Below are positions 7,475-16,680 of a DNA stretch of 60,223 nt, piece after piece. The position numbers and the translations under genes were made by a program. The notes below the pieces were generated by a model. That model did not search any database. It was not told the origin of the DNA and saw only the letters and a list, made by a program, of their open reading frames with translations. The DNA is from Verrucomicrobiota bacterium (lineage in GTDB: Bacteria > Verrucomicrobiota > Verrucomicrobiia > Limisphaerales > UBA11358): positions 1-60,223 of the forward strand of contig JAGWNY010000018.1 of assembly GCA_028872915.1 (NCBI GenBank), read 5' to 3'. The number at the start of each line of letters is the position of its first letter. The stretch's first letter is position 1.

Positions 7475-8494
7475 ATGGACAACATCAAACGCCCCCACGC
7501 GATGATGGAAGCGCAACCGGGAAGAGTTGTCCCTCCATCGGATACACAGCGTCCCATGCCGGGCATGGGACGTTCCGGGCGGTTTGGCGACAGGGCTTTC
7601 CGGTGGCTCACGTGCGTCATGGCCCTGGTCGTTCTGGGGCTGGTTCTGTTGATCGTTGTCGAATTGGTCCGCGGCTCTCATTTGAGTCTCCGGAAATTCG
7701 GCTGGCATTTCCTCGTTTCGAGCGATTGGGACCCGCTTAACGGCAAACTGGGGGCGCTCACATTCATCTACGGCACCCTTGTTACCTCGGCCGTTGCCCT
7801 GGTCATCGCCATACCCGTGAGCGTGGGCGCGGCTGTTTTTCTGACCGAGGTCGCGCCTCTGTGGATCCGGCAGCCGATCGTCATGTTCATTGAGCTGCTC
7901 GCGGCCGTCCCCAGCGTGGTCATCGGTCTCTGGGGGTTATTTATCCTGGTCCCCGTTCTGCGCGACTACGTTGAACCCTTCCTCCAAAAATTCTTCGGTT
8001 TCCTGCCCATTTTCCAGGGACCGATTCTTGGCTTTGGCTTTTTGGCCGCCGGCGTCGTCCTAGCCATCATGATTACTCCCATCATCACGTCCATCTCCCG
8101 CGAAATTTTGCGCTCGGTGCCGAGTCTCCAGCGCGAAGCCGCATATGCGCTGGGCGCAACACCATGGGAAGTGACGCGGATCGCGGTGTTGAGCTATGCA
8201 AAGAAAGGCATATTTGGAGCAGTGATTCTGGGGCTGGGCCGGGCGCTCGGCGAAACCATGGCCGCGACGATGATCATCGGAAACGTTCCCAATATATCAA
8301 GGTCGCTCTTTGCGATGGGCTACACGCTTCCCAGCGTCCTGGCCAGTGAGTTCACCGAAGCCGTTGATCCGATGTATCTAAGCGCGTTGTTCGAGCTGGC
8401 CTTGGTTCTGATGGGCATAACGCTGATTGTCAATGCGCTCGCTCAATTGCTGCTTAAGACCTTTGCCGGCCCAACCGTCAAACCCCAACACTGA
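7475..8494 (+). CDS. pstC: Phosphate ABC transporter permease PstC
   Basis: 339 aa inner-membrane permease with about six hydrophobic segments. The first follows a ~45-residue cytoplasmic tail. The ABC-permease EAA loop is near residues 205-235 (SLQREAAYALGATPWEVTRI), followed by GLGRALGETMAATMIIG, characteristic of PstC. It forms the channel with PstA. The ATG at 7475 is the first in frame after the terminator hairpin; a later ATG (MPGMGRS) is a possible alternative. pstA begins 2 bp after its stop. Confidence 0.94.
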   Translation: MDNIKRPHAMMEAQPGRVVPPSDTQRPMPGMGRSGRFGDRAFRWLTCVMALVVLGLVLLIVVELVRGSHLSLRKFGWHFLVSSDWDPLNGKLGALTFIYGTLVTSAVALVIAIPVSVGAAVFLTEVAPLWIRQPIVMFIELLAAVPSVVIGLWGLFILVPVLRDYVEPFLQKFFGFLPIFQGPILGFGFLAAGVVLAIMITPIITSISREILRSVPSLQREAAYALGATPWEVTRIAVLSYAKKGIFGAVILGLGRALGETMAATMIIGNVPNISRSLFAMGYTLPSVLASEFTEAVDPMYLSALFELALVLMGITLIVNALAQLLLKTFAGPTVKPQH

Positions 8495-8496
8495 AA

Positions 8497-9387
8497 ATGA
8501 GGCACCCATCTGAATCATACGTTGGTGTCGGGGCCGGGTCAAAGACTGCCAACCATCGCTGGCGACAGTTTAAGCACGGATGGATGCGCGCTCTTACACT
8601 CGCCTGCGCCATCCTGGCCGTGCTGCCGTTGCTGCTCGTTTTTTATTATCTGATCAAAGAAGGATTCAGTTCCATCAATTGGGCTTTCTTCACGCACTTG
8701 CCCGCGCCGGTCGGCGAAAAAGGCGGCGGAATGGCCAATGCCATTGTCGGCACTTTCGTCCTTCTGGGCGAGGCGGCGCTGGTCGGCGTTCCCATTGGGG
8801 TTCTGGGCGGCGTATATCTTTCGGAATACGGCGGATTGCGGCTGAATTGGTGGATCCGTTTTGGCGCGGATATTCTCAATGGCGTCCCGTCCATTGTCTG
8901 GGGCGTCGTGGTTTACGAATTGATGGTGCTACCGATGCACCATTTTTCCGGGCTGGCCGGCGGCCTGGTCCTGGGCTTGATAATGATCCCGCTGGTGATG
9001 CGAACAACCGAGGAAGTTTTGCAATTGGTGCCCCACGGATATCGCGAGGCATCGCTGGCCTTGGGTGTCGCGCAATGGCGGACGGTCGTCCAAATCGTCA
9101 TGCGCACGGCGCTCAAAGGTATTGTCACCGGCGCGCTTCTGGCACTGGCCCGAGTCGCCGGCGAAACCGCCCCCCTCATATTCACAGCCCTCGGCAATCT
9201 TAACTGGGCAAACCCCACCCAGCCCATGGCCGCCCTTCCCCTGCAAATCTGGGAAGATGCGATTGGGCCTTTCCTGGAGGGGCATCGCCTGGCCTGGGCG
9301 GGCGCTCTCGTGTTGATCTTCCTGGTGCTGGCCATCAATATCGGCGTGCGCTTTTTGACGCGCGAACGGTTTAAACAGAAAATATAA
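8497..9387 (+). CDS. pstA: Phosphate ABC transporter permease PstA
   Basis: 296 aa, six membrane segments. The PstA motifs are present: [22 protein letters not shown], the EAA loop ([17 protein letters not shown]) and [16 protein letters not shown]. It pairs with PstC in the membrane. It is spaced 2 bp after pstC and 2 bp before pstB, so all three are one translational unit. Confidence 0.94.
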   Translation: MRHPSESYVGVGAGSKTANHRWRQFKHGWMRALTLACAILAVLPLLLVFYYLIKEGFSSINWAFFTHLPAPVGEKGGGMANAIVGTFVLLGEAALVGVPIGVLGGVYLSEYGGLRLNWWIRFGADILNGVPSIVWGVVVYELMVLPMHHFSGLAGGLVLGLIMIPLVMRTTEEVLQLVPHGYREASLALGVAQWRTVVQIVMRTALKGIVTGALLALARVAGETAPLIFTALGNLNWANPTQPMAALPLQIWEDAIGPFLEGHRLAWAGALVLIFLVLAINIGVRFLTRERFKQKI

Positions 9388-9389
9388 TC

Positions 9390-10166
9390 ATGCCCGACGC
9401 CTCCTCCAGCGCCACAGCCTTGACGGTGAAAAATCTGTCCGTTTTTTTTGGCAAAAATCAGGCTGTCAAAAACGTGTCGCTCGACATCCCTGCGCGGGCA
9501 ATCACGGCCATCATCGGCCCCAGCGGCTGCGGAAAATCCACCTTCCTGCGCGCCCTGAATCGAATGCACGAACTGAATCCCGAAGCCCGCATGGAAGGCG
9601 AGGTCCGACTTTTTGGCGAGGATGTTTATTCGCGGCAGGTTCCGTCCGTCAGTATTCGACGGCGCATTGGCATGGTTTTCCAAAAATCCAATCCGTTCCC
9701 GACGATGTCCATCGCCGAAAATGTGACAGTGGGCCTGCGGCTCAACGGCATGCGTGACAGGAAAGCCCTCGCCGAGCGCACCGAGCAAACCCTTCGCATG
9801 GCGGCGTTGTGGGACGAAGTCAAGGACCGGCTCCAGGCGCCGGCCATCAGCCTTTCCGGCGGCCAGCAACAGCGCCTGTGCATCGCCCGCGCCCTGGCCG
9901 TCCGCCCCGAAATTCTCTTGATGGACGAGCCGGCGTCGGCGCTCGATCCCCTCGCCACCTCAAAGATCGAGGACCTCATCCTCACCCTCCGCAAGGATTA
10001 CACCATCATCATTGTCACCCACAACATGCAGCAGGCCGCCCGCGCCTCCGATTTCACCGCTTTTTTTTACCTGGGTGAATTGATCGAAGTGGGCGCCACC
10101 ACAAAAATTTTCACCAGCCCTTCGCAAAAACGGACCGAGGATTACGTGACCGGCAGGTTTGGCTGA
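9390..10166 (+). CDS. pstB: Phosphate ABC transporter ATP-binding protein PstB
   Basis: 258 aa ATPase driving phosphate import (EC 7.3.2.1). Walker A is GPSGCGKST at 43-51. The Q-loop has the PstB-typical [13 protein letters not shown] (~97-109). The signature LSGGQQQRL is at 155-163, Walker B ILLMDEP at 175-181 and SALDP directly after. The H-loop is [11 protein letters not shown]. It acts in the cytoplasm on the PstCA pair. phoU follows after 92 bp, probably on the same transcript. Confidence 0.97.
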   Translation: MPDASSSATALTVKNLSVFFGKNQAVKNVSLDIPARAITAIIGPSGCGKSTFLRALNRMHELNPEARMEGEVRLFGEDVYSRQVPSVSIRRRIGMVFQKSNPFPTMSIAENVTVGLRLNGMRDRKALAERTEQTLRMAALWDEVKDRLQAPAISLSGGQQQRLCIARALAVRPEILLMDEPASALDPLATSKIEDLILTLRKDYTIIIVTHNMQQAARASDFTAFFYLGELIEVGATTKIFTSPSQKRTEDYVTGRFG

Positions 10167-10258
10167 TGACGGCGGTTCGAAGCGCGCGGCAATTTTGCCA
10201 TAATCGCATTTGATAACCATGAACAACGGGACTAAATTCCTTTCAAATACCGGCAAAT

Positions 10259-10933
10259 ATGGATAACCACTTTGAAACGGGCCTGGACGAATTGCGGCAA
10301 AAGCTTTTGACCATGGCCAGTCATGCGGAGACCGCGGTGAACCGGGCCGTGCAGGCGCTCGTGCAGCGCGATGCCGATCTGGCCAACCGCGTGAAGGAAG
10401 ACGACCGCGTGATTGACCATTTCGAAATCGAGATTGATGAATTTGCGATCCAGCTTCTGACCAAGGCGCCGCTGGCCACGAATCTGCGGATGGTGACCGT
10501 GGCGATGAAAATTTCGCAGGACCTTGAACGCATCGGCGACGAAGCGTCGAAAATTGCGCGGCGGGCCCGAGACCTGGCCTTGGAACCGCCGATCAAGTTG
10601 AACCTCGATTTGCCGCGCATCGCCGCCCTGGCCCTGGACATGCTCAAAGCAGCCCTCGACGCCTTCGTCAATCGCGACTCGACCGCGGCGCGAGCCGTGA
10701 TTCCCCGCGACAAGGAAGTGGATGCCCTCAACAAACACATTCACAATCTCCTCGCCCAATACATGGTCGAAAATCCCTCCGTCATCGGCTGCTGTCTGCA
10801 CTGGATGGTCGCCTCCAAAAGCATTGAACGCATTGCCGATCACGCCACCAACGTGGCCGAAGACGTCGTCTATCTCTGCGAGGCGCTGGACATCCGCCAC
10901 AGCGGCATGAAAAGCCAGCCCGTGCCGGCCTGA
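10259..10933 (+). CDS. phoU: Phosphate signalling complex protein PhoU
   Basis: 224 aa all-helical protein with two PhoU repeats, roughly 10-100 and 115-210. Each contains the metal-cluster E/D-xxxD pattern (KEDDRVIDHFEIEID; RDKEVDALNKHIHN) and the SKxIERIADHATNVAE segment typical of the family. PhoU represses Pho-regulon signalling when PstSCAB is saturated with phosphate. No phoR/phoB genes lie in this window, so the sensor kinase must be elsewhere. The gene converges with fmt, 7 bp apart. Confidence 0.94.
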   Translation: MDNHFETGLDELRQKLLTMASHAETAVNRAVQALVQRDADLANRVKEDDRVIDHFEIEIDEFAIQLLTKAPLATNLRMVTVAMKISQDLERIGDEASKIARRARDLALEPPIKLNLDLPRIAALALDMLKAALDAFVNRDSTAARAVIPRDKEVDALNKHIHNLLAQYMVENPSVIGCCLHWMVASKSIERIADHATNVAEDVVYLCEALDIRHSGMKSQPVPA

Positions 10934-10940
10934 TTTTGCT

Positions 10941-11894
10941 TTATTTCTTCTCTCCCGCCTTCAAGGCATGTCCCGTCAGAAACGCCGCCGCGCTCATCCG
11001 CCGTCCGGATTCAGGCTGCAATTCCAAAATTCGCAGTGTGCCCTCGCCGCAGACCAGGTCAATTCCCTCCTTGTCCGCCTTCAAAATTTCACCCGGAGCC
11101 GGCCAGGCGTTCCCGGTCTCCATCCGGCGGTCCCGCGCTTGCGCCTTCCACATCCTCACGCGCCGAAGTCCGGCCGCCGTTTTTAACGACGTCCACGCTC
11201 CCGGCCAGGGCGTAAAGGCGCGAATCCGGTTCACAATGCCCGCCGCCGGCAGATGCCAGTCAATGTCACCGTCTTCTTTTCGGACCTTCGGCGCGAACGT
11301 CGCGCCGGACGGTTGCGGCCGCGGGACAATGCCGCCCTCCACATAACCCGGAATCGTCGTGACTAAAAGTTCCGCTCCGAGCCGGCCGAGCCGCTCATGA
11401 AGTGTTTGAGAATCGTCATCGGGCAAAATTGGCGTCGCGGCGGTGGCGAGCATATCGCCGGTGTCCAAGCCGGCGTCCATCTTCATGATGGTGACGCCGG
11501 TTTCGTGTTCGCCATTGGCGATGGCCCATTGAATGGGCGCGGCACCGCGATACCTGGGAAGCAGGGACGCATGAACGTTCAAGCAGCCCCATTTCGGCAA
11601 ATTGAGGATGGCCGGGGGCAGGATGTGCCCGTACGCCGCGACGACAATCAAATCAGGTTCCAAGCTGCGCAACGCGGCGATGAAATCCGTATCGCGCGCT
11701 TTCGGCGGCGTAAGGATGGGCAGGGCCAATTTTTGCGCCAAAATTTTCACCGGCGACGGATGCGGCTTGAGCCCGCGACCGCCCGGTTTGTCCGGTTGGG
11801 TGACCACAGCCACGACCGGAAAACGCCGGTCGCCCGCCAGTTTTTCCAGGCAGGCGCACGACAACTCCGCCGTGCCCATGAAAACGATCTTCAT
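10941..11894 (-). CDS. fmt: Methionyl-tRNA formyltransferase
   Basis: 317 aa. Transfers the formyl group from 10-formyl-THF to Met-tRNA(fMet). The catalytic domain (1-~190) has MGTAELS near the N-terminus and the hallmark NVHASLLPRYRGAAPI with the catalytic Asn-His, followed by MDAGLDTGDML. The C-terminal OB-like tRNA-binding domain covers ~205-315. It is the last gene of a minus-strand run that begins with the ECF sigma factor. The usual partner def (peptide deformylase) is not adjacent. Confidence 0.96.
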   Translation of the reverse strand: MKIVFMGTAELSCACLEKLAGDRRFPVVAVVTQPDKPGGRGLKPHPSPVKILAQKLALPILTPPKARDTDFIAALRSLEPDLIVVAAYGHILPPAILNLPKWGCLNVHASLLPRYRGAAPIQWAIANGEHETGVTIMKMDAGLDTGDMLATAATPILPDDDSQTLHERLGRLGAELLVTTIPGYVEGGIVPRPQPSGATFAPKVRKEDGDIDWHLPAAGIVNRIRAFTPWPGAWTSLKTAAGLRRVRMWKAQARDRRMETGNAWPAPGEILKADKEGIDLVCGEGTLRILELQPESGRRMSAAAFLTGHALKAGEKK

Positions 11895-11970
11895 CGCAAA
11901 GACGATTTATATGCCGATCAGCCGTAACCATACAATTGGCTCGGACGTGTTTGCTTGATCTTTTTGTGCC

Positions 11971-11990
11971 CGCCTTCATTCGCGAAGGCG
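11971..11990. repeat. Short palindromic repeat in the fmt-adk gap
   Basis: CGCCTTC (11971-11977) and GAAGGCG (11984-11990) flank a 6-nt loop inside the 230-bp gap 11895-12124. The gap has no convincing gene. The GC-rich palindrome with flanking complementary sequence is the kind of dispersed REP-like unit common in genomes of this type. A transcription role is possible but there is no T-tract. Confidence 0.5.
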
Positions 11991-12124
11991 AATTACGGCG
12001 AGACGCGCAAGGACGTCGTCGTTCGCCGCTTACAGACCCACATAGGGTATGCTCGCGGCTCACTCCTCGTCATGCCCAAAAATCCGCGGCGCAATCACTG
12101 CCCTTCCAACTGCATGGATACGGC

Positions 12125-12709
12125 TCAGCCGAACCGGACGATCTGCTCAAGAACCTTCAAAAACGTGGCCGCAGGCGTTTCATCCGTATTGACGCGATGG
12201 ACCCGTTTTTGTCCGTAGAACCGGAGCACCGGCTTGGTCTCTTTTTCGTAAGTCTTGAATCTCCGGCGGATCACGTCCAGGTTCGCGTCATCCAGGCGGT
12301 TGTCCTTGAGCGCCCGCCGCTGCATCCTCGCGATGAGATTCTCCTTTCTGGCGGACGTCATGTAAAGGACGGCGACGACATCCAAGGTGTCGCTCAACAT
12401 TTTCGCCTGATGCACGTTGCGGGGAATCCCATCGAGCACGAGTGTGTCCGCGGCAGGATGAAACCGTCCATCCCGCGTGCTGTTTTCAATGGCTTGGCGC
12501 CACAACTCGACCGTCGGCTCGTCGGGGACCAATTCGCCGCGGCTTGAATATTCCAAAAACGTTTTTCCCAGCGGGCTGTCCGCCCGCAAACTGCGAAAGA
12601 CGTCTCCGCAGGCGCAATGGAAAAATCCGGGAATGGTCCCCAGAATACGCCCGTGGGTTCCCTTGCCCGAACCGGGTGCGCCAAACATGAGAATCGTCCG
12701 GTATTTCAC
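12125..12709 (-). CDS. Adenylate kinase-like nucleoside monophosphate kinase (short LID)
   Basis: 194 aa P-loop kinase. GAPGSGKGT is at residues 10-18, the NMP-binding region is CGDVFRSL, and the family DG-PR motif appears as DGIPRN (93-98, usually DGFPRT). Two Arg clusters (RMQRR and RRRFKTYEKET) supply the transition-state arginines. The LID is short and has no Cys4 zinc site. It phosphorylates NMPs with ATP, with AMP the likely substrate. The divergent motif and its location away from the usual secY-adk-infA context suggest a paralogue rather than the housekeeping adk. Confidence 0.8.
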   Translation of the reverse strand: MKYRTILMFGAPGSGKGTHGRILGTIPGFFHCACGDVFRSLRADSPLGKTFLEYSSRGELVPDEPTVELWRQAIENSTRDGRFHPAADTLVLDGIPRNVHQAKMLSDTLDVVAVLYMTSARKENLIARMQRRALKDNRLDDANLDVIRRRFKTYEKETKPVLRFYGQKRVHRVNTDETPAATFLKVLEQIVRFG

Positions 12710-12724
12710 GCTACGTAAGCTAAA

Positions 12725-13753
12725 TCAAGCCTTGGATTTGACTTGGACCTGCTGGATGTCGCCAAATGGCACCATTACTTCCTGCACCTGCCCTCCCTGG
12801 ATGACTTCAAAATGAATGTCGCCGGCGCCCACCTGCGAAATCCTCTGCACGGTGAGGAGCGCGCCAGCCGTCTTGACCAGGAGTACCTTGCTACGATCCC
12901 CTTCCGCCCGGGCTATCCCGAAAAATCCCGCGAATTTCGTCTCAAAAAAACGGCGGTTAAACATGAACTGGCCGCGCTGGAATATCTCCGTTTGATGCGG
13001 TTTCGGCGGCGGTTCGCCGGAAAATCCGCCGGCCACGATTTGAATTTCCTCTTGCGGCTGTTCCGGCTCCGGCGCTCCGGCTGCCGCGATCGCCGGCGCC
13101 GCCGGTTGGGGCCTGGGTTGGGGCGGACGTGGAGGAGGGGGCGCCACGACGCCGGGCACGGCAAACCGGTGAGGCTCCGCCGACGACGCGGCCTCGGCTG
13201 TGGAAAGTTCGTCCGGCGCCGCCTTTACCGGCACCGTCGGCAGCGACAACAGAACCGCCGGGCCAATGATTGGCAACACGGCCGCCACACCAATTCCCAT
13301 ACCGAGCGGCCGGGCCCGAAAAGCCGCGATTTCGCTGCCGGCGACAATATTGGCCCCATACGCCAACAGGACGACCACCAGTCCAACGGCGGAAGAGAAC
13401 AAAGCCCCAAAAAAAGAACCGGCCGGCTGATTCGCCAGATGCGGAACGGCGGCAATCGCCACGGATGGAGGACGGCGCGCCGCGGCGGCCGGCTCAATGA
13501 ACGGCGCCACGAAGGGCGCGACCTTCGGGTTTTTAGCCAGCACCTTCAGGCTATCCTGCGAGAATTTAATCCATGAAATCCGGTCGCTGTAAGTATCTTG
13601 GGCGATGCGTAAAATCACGCCGCGTCCGTCGAACGTAACAATATCGCCGCTGGCGGTTGTGCCGTCGGCCAATGAATACGTTTCGGAGCCGACGGCCGCC
13701 GGAAGGCAGCAGCCAAGACACAACGCCAAAATTGCTCCCATGGTCCAACGCAC
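12725..13753 (-). CDS. Membrane-anchored protein of unknown function with Pro-rich linker
   Basis: 342 aa. The N-terminal signal (MRWTMGAILALCLGCC) contains a possible lipobox-like Cys pair. A small beta domain (~22-60, YSLADGTTASGDIVTFDGRG) follows, of the type that reads 'tag/additive' sequences in SHD1/Sla1-like folds. Two hydrophobic segments lie at ~115-135 and ~150-172. A Pro/Ala-rich linker (~195-240) precedes a C-terminal beta-rich domain (~260-342) ending QQVQVKSKA. No family is recognised with certainty. It lies between nif3 and the adk-like gene, 15 bp from the latter, so it is probably co-transcribed. An envelope role is inferred only from the membrane segments. Confidence 0.75.
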   Translation of the reverse strand: MRWTMGAILALCLGCCLPAAVGSETYSLADGTTASGDIVTFDGRGVILRIAQDTYSDRISWIKFSQDSLKVLAKNPKVAPFVAPFIEPAAAARRPPSVAIAAVPHLANQPAGSFFGALFSSAVGLVVVLLAYGANIVAGSEIAAFRARPLGMGIGVAAVLPIIGPAVLLSLPTVPVKAAPDELSTAEAASSAEPHRFAVPGVVAPPPPRPPQPRPQPAAPAIAAAGAPEPEQPQEEIQIVAGGFSGEPPPKPHQTEIFQRGQFMFNRRFFETKFAGFFGIARAEGDRSKVLLVKTAGALLTVQRISQVGAGDIHFEVIQGGQVQEVMVPFGDIQQVQVKSKA

Positions 13754-13799
13754 CCTGGTCCTTTAGCACATTTCCAACCCCGGGAAAAGAAAAATCAGG

Positions 13800-14561
13800 C
13801 TACAAGCCCGTGGGATGTTCAATGAAACTCCACGGTGCCCGGAACTTTTTTGAAATTTCGGCCGCCAGCGCCTTGACCCCGAACGTTTCGGTTGCGTAAT
13901 GGCCCCCATAGAAGACATTTAATCCCAGCTCCTCAGCCCGTGCAAAAGTCGAATGCGGCCCTTCGCCAGTCACGAACGTGTCCACGCCCTCCGCCGCCGC
14001 CTGTTCCAGATGCTCGCCGGCGCCGCCGCTGACCACTCCGATGCGTCGGCAATGTTCATTGCCGCCGGGGATCAGAACGGCCGGGGCGCCGGTCGCGCGT
14101 TCCAGCCGGCGCGCCAGTTCCGTGCGGGAAATTCCGGTGGCGGATTGAAATCCGATGAAACGGTTTTTTGTCAGAAAAAAGGGCTTCAATCTCTTTAAGC
14201 CGAGCGCCCCGCAAAGGAGCGCGTTGTTGCCCAATGTCGGATGCGCATCCAGGGGTAGATGCGAGCTATACACGGCCACGTCGTTTTCGATCAGCAGGCG
14301 CAACAGCGTGTAGTTCGGGCCTGTCCACGGCTGGCGCACCTGCCAGAACAGTCCATGGTGGACAATCAATAAATCCGCTTCCGCCCCTACCGCGAGCTTG
14401 ACGGTGGCCAGGCTCGCATCCACGGCTGCCACGATGCGGCTGACACCGCCGGCGTTGGCCACCTGCAATCCGTTGGCCGCCCGATCGTAGTCGGTGATGT
14501 CGCGAGTGCGGAGCGTCCTATCGCAGTAGGCAGCAATCGCCGCCAATGATGCCTTTGACAT
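13800..14561 (-). CDS. Nif3-like dinuclear metal center protein (NIF3/DUF34 family)
   Basis: 253 aa. The dinuclear metal ligands of the family are visible: LLIVHHGLFW (adjacent His pair near residue 86), SSHLPLDAHP (~119-128) and, near the C-terminus, FYGGHYATETFGV with another His and Glu. Known members form hexameric toroids. Proposed roles include GTP cyclohydrolase I-like or metal-chaperone activity, none universally proven. It lies 46 bp downstream of the FecR gene and belongs to the same minus-strand run. Confidence 0.9.
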   Translation of the reverse strand: MSKASLAAIAAYCDRTLRTRDITDYDRAANGLQVANAGGVSRIVAAVDASLATVKLAVGAEADLLIVHHGLFWQVRQPWTGPNYTLLRLLIENDVAVYSSHLPLDAHPTLGNNALLCGALGLKRLKPFFLTKNRFIGFQSATGISRTELARRLERATGAPAVLIPGGNEHCRRIGVVSGGAGEHLEQAAAEGVDTFVTGEGPHSTFARAEELGLNVFYGGHYATETFGVKALAAEISKKFRAPWSFIEHPTGL

Positions 14562-14607
14562 GCAGCGGATTATGGTGTCGGCACGTGCATTGTCCAGCCT
14601 CCGGCCA

Positions 14608-16011
14608 TCAAGGCGGCGGCCGACTGGCGCTCGGCGGCGTGTAGAGTGAGCAATTCACCCAATCGGCGAAATGGCCTGGAAATGGGTCGGGACTGGAAGC
14701 GGGCGATGCCACCGCGCGCAGGTTCAGGAGAAGGAAGTCGGCAGCGGGCGGCAAGGGTGCGGACACCTTCGCTTCCCGCCATTTGCCGGGCTGATCATCG
14801 CTCAATTCCTGGCGCGCGATGGCTACGGCCAATTCCTTCCGATGCGCCCAAAGATACGGGGCGTCTTCCGGCCGACCGTGGAAGGCATAAATCGCCAGGA
14901 CAAATTTGTTGCCCGCGCCGGCGCCACTGACGCGGTTGAACCACGCGGAAGCGCGGATTTTCACTCCGCCACGCCCGAGCCACTTCCGGTCCCGCTGCAA
15001 ATCAATCAATTGCCACGCATCTGAATCCTTGCCGGGGCCGGGCGCCAGGAATCGCAACATGCCGGGTCCTTCAATGGGTTTGATGTTTTCGACCGGCCCC
15101 GTAATTTCGCAGGCTGGCCCGCTCCAACAGCCAAAGTGAGACGGAATTTGCCCCGGTTGAATTCGTCCAAGCTTGTTCAAGCCGCAGTCGGCGGGATGGA
15201 TTTCGCGGGTGACGCTCAGTTGCGGATACATCCCCTGGGATTCCGCCGGCCCTTCTGTAATCATGCCGTCCGCCGCGATTTGCGCTCCCCGCTGCTGCCG
15301 CAACTCGTGCGTGGCCCGCCCGCCAGCGTTCGAAGCCAGACGGACTGCTCCCTGGAAGACGTCCACGCGGGCGGTTTGGTCCATATTGACCACGGCCCCG
15401 AAACGGGTGCCCAAGTCAATGAGCGTCGCCACGGGCATTTGAACCGAGAAACCGCGGGCAGGCTGGCGGACAAACGCGCTCATGGTCCCCCACTGCAACT
15501 TCATGGCATTGGCCGCCACGGAAAATCGCGCCGGGCCTTCAATGACAGCGCTGGCTTTGGAGAGAAACGCCAACTCCATCACACCCGATTCAAGCTGCAA
15601 TACCCCTCCGGGCACGGCCTCGCCGATTTTGGGATGGCCGGAGCCGGGCATCCATTTGCAATTTAATTCGGCGCTTACAACACAAACGGGGACGGGGGCC
15701 AGCCGGCGCTTCAGCAGCCCGTGCCACAACAAGCCGGCCGCGAAAAGAACGGCGCAAATGGCGAGGGCGGCGAAGGCGAGGCGAGGTAACGAAAGCCACG
15801 CGGTTGGTGAGGGCCACGGGAGCCAACGATAGCCGGCGGGTGGAACTTCGTGCCCGCGTTCGTCCTCCAATAGTTTCGCCATGGCGCCAGCCACGGCGTT
15901 GAATTTTCGACGGCCGAATTCAGTCCTCAAAATTCCCGCACAGGCCAGTTCCCACCCGTCCGGCTTGCGCAACGGCCCGGAGTCGGTGGAATCATCGGGG
16001 ATACCAGGCAT
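14608..16011 (-). CDS. FecR-domain transmembrane regulator (putative anti-sigma factor)
   Basis: 467 aa. A cytoplasmic N-terminal ~70 residues is followed by one transmembrane helix (~75-97, LAFAALAICAVLFAAGLLW). A FecR-like beta domain (~115-230) has SGVMELAFLSKASAVIEGPA and LIDLGTRFGAVV. A long C-terminal periplasmic part (~280-465) is probably a concanavalin/LamG-like beta-sandwich. The start at 16011 is chosen over an upstream ATG, because it sits 2 bp after the sigma factor stop, consistent with translational coupling. Sigma-FecR pairs of this arrangement are frequent in Planctomycetes and Verrucomicrobia. The FecR protein probably gates the sigma factor in response to an envelope or extracellular signal. 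No TonB receptor is adjacent. Confidence 0.85.
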   Translation of the reverse strand: MPGIPDDSTDSGPLRKPDGWELACAGILRTEFGRRKFNAVAGAMAKLLEDERGHEVPPAGYRWLPWPSPTAWLSLPRLAFAALAICAVLFAAGLLWHGLLKRRLAPVPVCVVSAELNCKWMPGSGHPKIGEAVPGGVLQLESGVMELAFLSKASAVIEGPARFSVAANAMKLQWGTMSAFVRQPARGFSVQMPVATLIDLGTRFGAVVNMDQTARVDVFQGAVRLASNAGGRATHELRQQRGAQIAADGMITEGPAESQGMYPQLSVTREIHPADCGLNKLGRIQPGQIPSHFGCWSGPACEITGPVENIKPIEGPGMLRFLAPGPGKDSDAWQLIDLQRDRKWLGRGGVKIRASAWFNRVSGAGAGNKFVLAIYAFHGRPEDAPYLWAHRKELAVAIARQELSDDQPGKWREAKVSAPLPPAADFLLLNLRAVASPASSPDPFPGHFADWVNCSLYTPPSASRPPP

Positions 16012-16013
16012 GG

Positions 16014-16553
16014 TTAGGGCGCTTGAGCCGCCAGGTATCGGCGAACGCAATCGCGGATGGCAATTCGCGCGCGCTCAAGGCGTTTGAGGACGGCGTTCAC
16101 GTTGACGGCAAGGACATCGGCAATCTCGCGCGCCTTGCGGTCCTCGAAATAGTGAAGGCGGCAGACAACTTGCATGGTTTCCGGCAATTTTTTGTAACAG
16201 GCTTCGACAAGCTTGAATCGTTCCTCCCACGTATCGGCCGGCAACTGTTCTTCAAACTCGCGATAGGCTTCTTCAATCTGCTGAAGGGTCGCCGGTTCCA
16301 TGGAAATTTCGCGGCTCCGGCGGCGAAGGGCGGCCAGGGCTTCGAGCCGCGCTATGCCACGCAGCCACGCCGGAAAAGCCGTTGGATTCCGGAGTGTATC
16401 AATCTTCCGATACGCAATGAGCAACGTCTGCTGCGCCACGTCCTCGGCCAGCTTGTGATCCGATACAATGGAACAAACGTAGGCCAGCAGCATGGCCTCG
16501 TGCTGCTTGGCCAGCACCTCGAAAATATGCAATGACTGCGGCTTGTCGTTCAT
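16014..16553 (-). CDS. ECF-type RNA polymerase sigma factor (sigma-70 family)
   Basis: 179 aa with region 2 at ~15-85 (AMLLAYVCSIVSDHKLAEDVAQQTLLIA as split helices, then AFPAWLRGIARLEAL) and region 4 at ~120-172 (LPETMQVVCRLHYFEDRKAREIADVL...LKRLERAR helix-turn-helix). It directs RNA polymerase to alternative promoters and is probably held by the FecR protein encoded 2 bp downstream. It heads the minus-strand transcript running to fmt. Its own promoter must lie in 16554-16680, shared with the divergent alcohol dehydrogenase. Confidence 0.92.
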   Translation of the reverse strand: MNDKPQSLHIFEVLAKQHEAMLLAYVCSIVSDHKLAEDVAQQTLLIAYRKIDTLRNPTAFPAWLRGIARLEALAALRRRSREISMEPATLQQIEEAYREFEEQLPADTWEERFKLVEACYKKLPETMQVVCRLHYFEDRKAREIADVLAVNVNAVLKRLERARIAIRDCVRRYLAAQAP

Positions 16554-16680
16554 GGCTTCTCCAACAATTGGCGTTCACGATAGGATTTTTATGACACCAC
16601 TGCAATCAATCGGCGCTTCACCGGCGCCGCCTCCACAAAGAAATGGAAAACGGCCGGGGTTATGTTAGATGTTAGGCAAT

